A stretch of 64,000 bases of DNA from Arabidopsis thaliana (lineage: Eukaryota; Streptophyta; Magnoliopsida; Brassicales; Brassicaceae), in contig NC_003074.8 of the NCBI RefSeq assembly GCF_000001735.4, forward strand, positions 21,149,261-21,213,260, written 5' to 3'. The notes under the pieces were generated by a model. It worked only from the letters and a program-made list of their open reading frames with translations. It was not told the DNA's origin and searched no databases. Positions 62,395 through 64,000 of this stretch are shown in pieces (the stretch's first letter is position 1; each line of letters opens with the position of its first letter). The position numbers and the translations under genes are program-made.

Positions 62395-64000
62395 TTAGGC
62401 AGAGTCAGATGGACCAGAAGGAAGCAGCTCATAGCCATCGTGATGACGGTTAGACTCAACCGGTATGCATTTAAGACCAACGGCTAGAATCATGCTTACG
62501 GAACCAATCAAAATGCAGAGTAGCCAATGTTGCCAGCTCAAAGGAACAGTGCTTGCAAATGCTCCAAGGAACTCAACAATGATCACTTGGAATCCAACTG
62601 TTGCAGTCATTACAGCAACAAACACCCAACTCTTGAACATTCCTTCGAACACATTTATCTTCTCTATCTCTCTGCTGTTTACTTCATTAAACACCTGTTT
62701 TGTGCAAAGCATTAGTGTTTAATTTCATTTAAACTTTTTTATGGTGAATGTTTGTTCTTACCTGGCAAAAGACGAAAGAGTTGAAGATAATTGTGTTGAG
62801 AACAATTGTTGAATCTGGGCCATTAAGGTTGAGTATTTGTTTGCCAGCAAAGTTGAGGATGCCGAGAACGATTAACTGATAAATGCTTTGACCAATGATG
62901 TTTCTCCACATAGCTCTGGTGATGAAGCTTGCTGTTCTACCGATTGGTTGGCGTTTCATTAAACCTTCGTTGGGAGGTTCGGTCGCTAGAGCCAATGCAC
63001 CAAGTGTGTCCATGATCATGTTCACCCAAAGCAGTTGCACTGCGGTGAGTGGCGCAGATCCTGAAAAGGTGCAAAACAATCATTACTGAAACTGTTATTC
63101 AAAAATCATTGGTGAAAATTGTGCATGTGTTTGATTTTACTTACCAGTGATGCAAGCAGAGACAAAGTTGATGATCAGAGCAACAACATTAACAGTTAGC
63201 TGGAACTGAACAAACTTCTGGATGTTGATATACACAGCACGTCCCCATTTTGCCACATTCACTATTGTTGCAAAGTTGTCGTCCATTATGATAACATCAG
63301 CATTCTCTTTCGCAACCTGTGTGTTGTATACGCGGGAGTTTTTAACATAGAGAACATCGATTTTACAATGATTTAATAACTCAGTAACAGAGGAGAACCA
63401 AAGGCTACCTCTGTTCCAGCTATTCCCATGGCAAGTCCAATGTCAGCCTCATGCAATGCAGGAGCATCATTTGTTCCATCCCCAGTCACTGCAACTACCT
63501 CTCCCATTTTCCTCAAGTTGTTGACTAATGTATGTTTGTCCAATGGCAAAGACCGAGCCATCACCTGAAATTAGTTATAACGAATACTATAAGATGCTTT
63601 GAAACATTTGAAGAATCCATTGTAATAATCTAAATCAGAACCTGGATTTTCGGTAGAATGGCCCTCATTTCATGTGGAGGCAAATTACGGAAGTCTGAAC
63701 CTTCTATAGCTACACCTCCTGCTGTAAGTATACCACATTCCTTTGCAATCGCTTTGGCAGTGCTAATGTTATCACCAGTGACCATACGAACAGTGATTCC
63801 AGCAGCTTGACAAGTCTGAACGGCTTCCCTAACACCAGGCCGAACCGGGTCCTTGATTCCAACAACTGCTACCAATGTGTAGCCACCATTAGGAAGATCC
63901 CCTCTGGGAGCTTCATCAAGATCCGTGTAAACTAAGCAGAGAGTCCTAAGAGCCTCTGAAGCAAATCCCTCTATGACATCAGAGATACTTGCAATCTTTT
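62395..64000 (-). CDS. ACA11: ACA11, vacuolar autoinhibited P2B Ca2+-ATPase, C-terminal part (5' end outside window)
   Basis: Five minus-strand exons (64000-63642 partial, 63564-63409, 63316-63145, 63060-62762, 62694-62395) cover the last 428 codons; the full protein is about 1025 aa. ACA-type pumps export Ca2+ from the cytosol at the cost of ATP, with an N-terminal calmodulin-regulated inhibitory segment that is beyond the window. Seen are the P-domain [26 protein letters not shown] and the hinge [20 protein letters not shown], followed by membrane helices M5-M10, including [20 protein letters not shown] and [20 protein letters not shown] (with the M6 Asn/Asp Ca2+ ligands). The C-terminus ends [14 protein letters not shown]4 is the closest alternative; ACA11 is preferred because of the neighbouring genes. 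Confidence 0.95.

Overview
The window is nuclear DNA of a flowering plant and matches Arabidopsis thaliana (or a very close relative), lower arm of chromosome 3. Genes are compact, with short AT-rich GT-AG introns. The gene order BOP1 - SDP1-like - NAP57/CBF5 - ... - AGL16 - BG3/BG2/BG1 - FAX1 - eIF3e - INO80 - ... - ACA11 agrees with the At3g57130-At3g57330 interval as I remember it. No search was run. Names rest on the encoded proteins, and on conceptual lengths that match remembered ones (GPT 426 aa, AGL16 240, BG2 339, FAX1 226, eIF3e 441, INO80 1507).

Layout. 0-10 kb: the C-terminal half of BOP1 (+), the SDP1-like patatin lipase (-), the dyskerin homologue CBF5 (-, one exon, telo-box/site II promoter), a tiny unknown gene (+) and a CYSTM gene (-). 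10-19 kb: a PIG-Q/Gpi1 homologue (-), then BPG2 (-) and PrfB3 (+), which diverge from one 461-bp promoter and both act in chloroplast RNA and ribosome function. 20-31.4 kb: an ELD1/KOB1-type glycosyltransferase-like gene (+), a truncated DUF626 gene (-), GPT (+, first step of N-glycan assembly) and AGL16 (+, with a miR824 target site). 32.6-47.5 kb: a rearranged tandem cluster of beta-1,3-glucanases BG3, BG2/PR2 and BG1 (all -), with an ENT-domain gene, FAX1, a decayed second FAX1 copy, an eIF3e 3'-end fragment and an F-box fragment. 47.5-58.4 kb: eIF3e (-) and INO80 (+) share a divergent promoter. 58.4-64 kb: an LTP-like gene and a broken relative, a small coiled-coil gene, and the C-terminal 428 codons of the calcium pump ACA11.

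Main observations. (1) BPG2 exon 2 has a one-base frameshift near 16076; the rest of the gene is intact. (2) The glucanase region carries a segmental duplication: promoter, exons 1-3 of FAX1 and the eIF3e 3' end recur as a decayed copy about 8.8-10.5 kb upstream. (3) A roughly 290-bp foldback with about 90% identical core arms lies 0.4-0.65 kb upstream of BG2/PR2. (4) The last FAX1 exon and 3'UTR are duplicated downstream around an F-box fragment. (5) BPG2 intron 2 appears to be of the GC-AG class. I see no tRNA, rRNA, CRISPR array or intact transposon. Nothing looks like a wholly new multi-gene system; the novelty is in locus architecture and gene decay.
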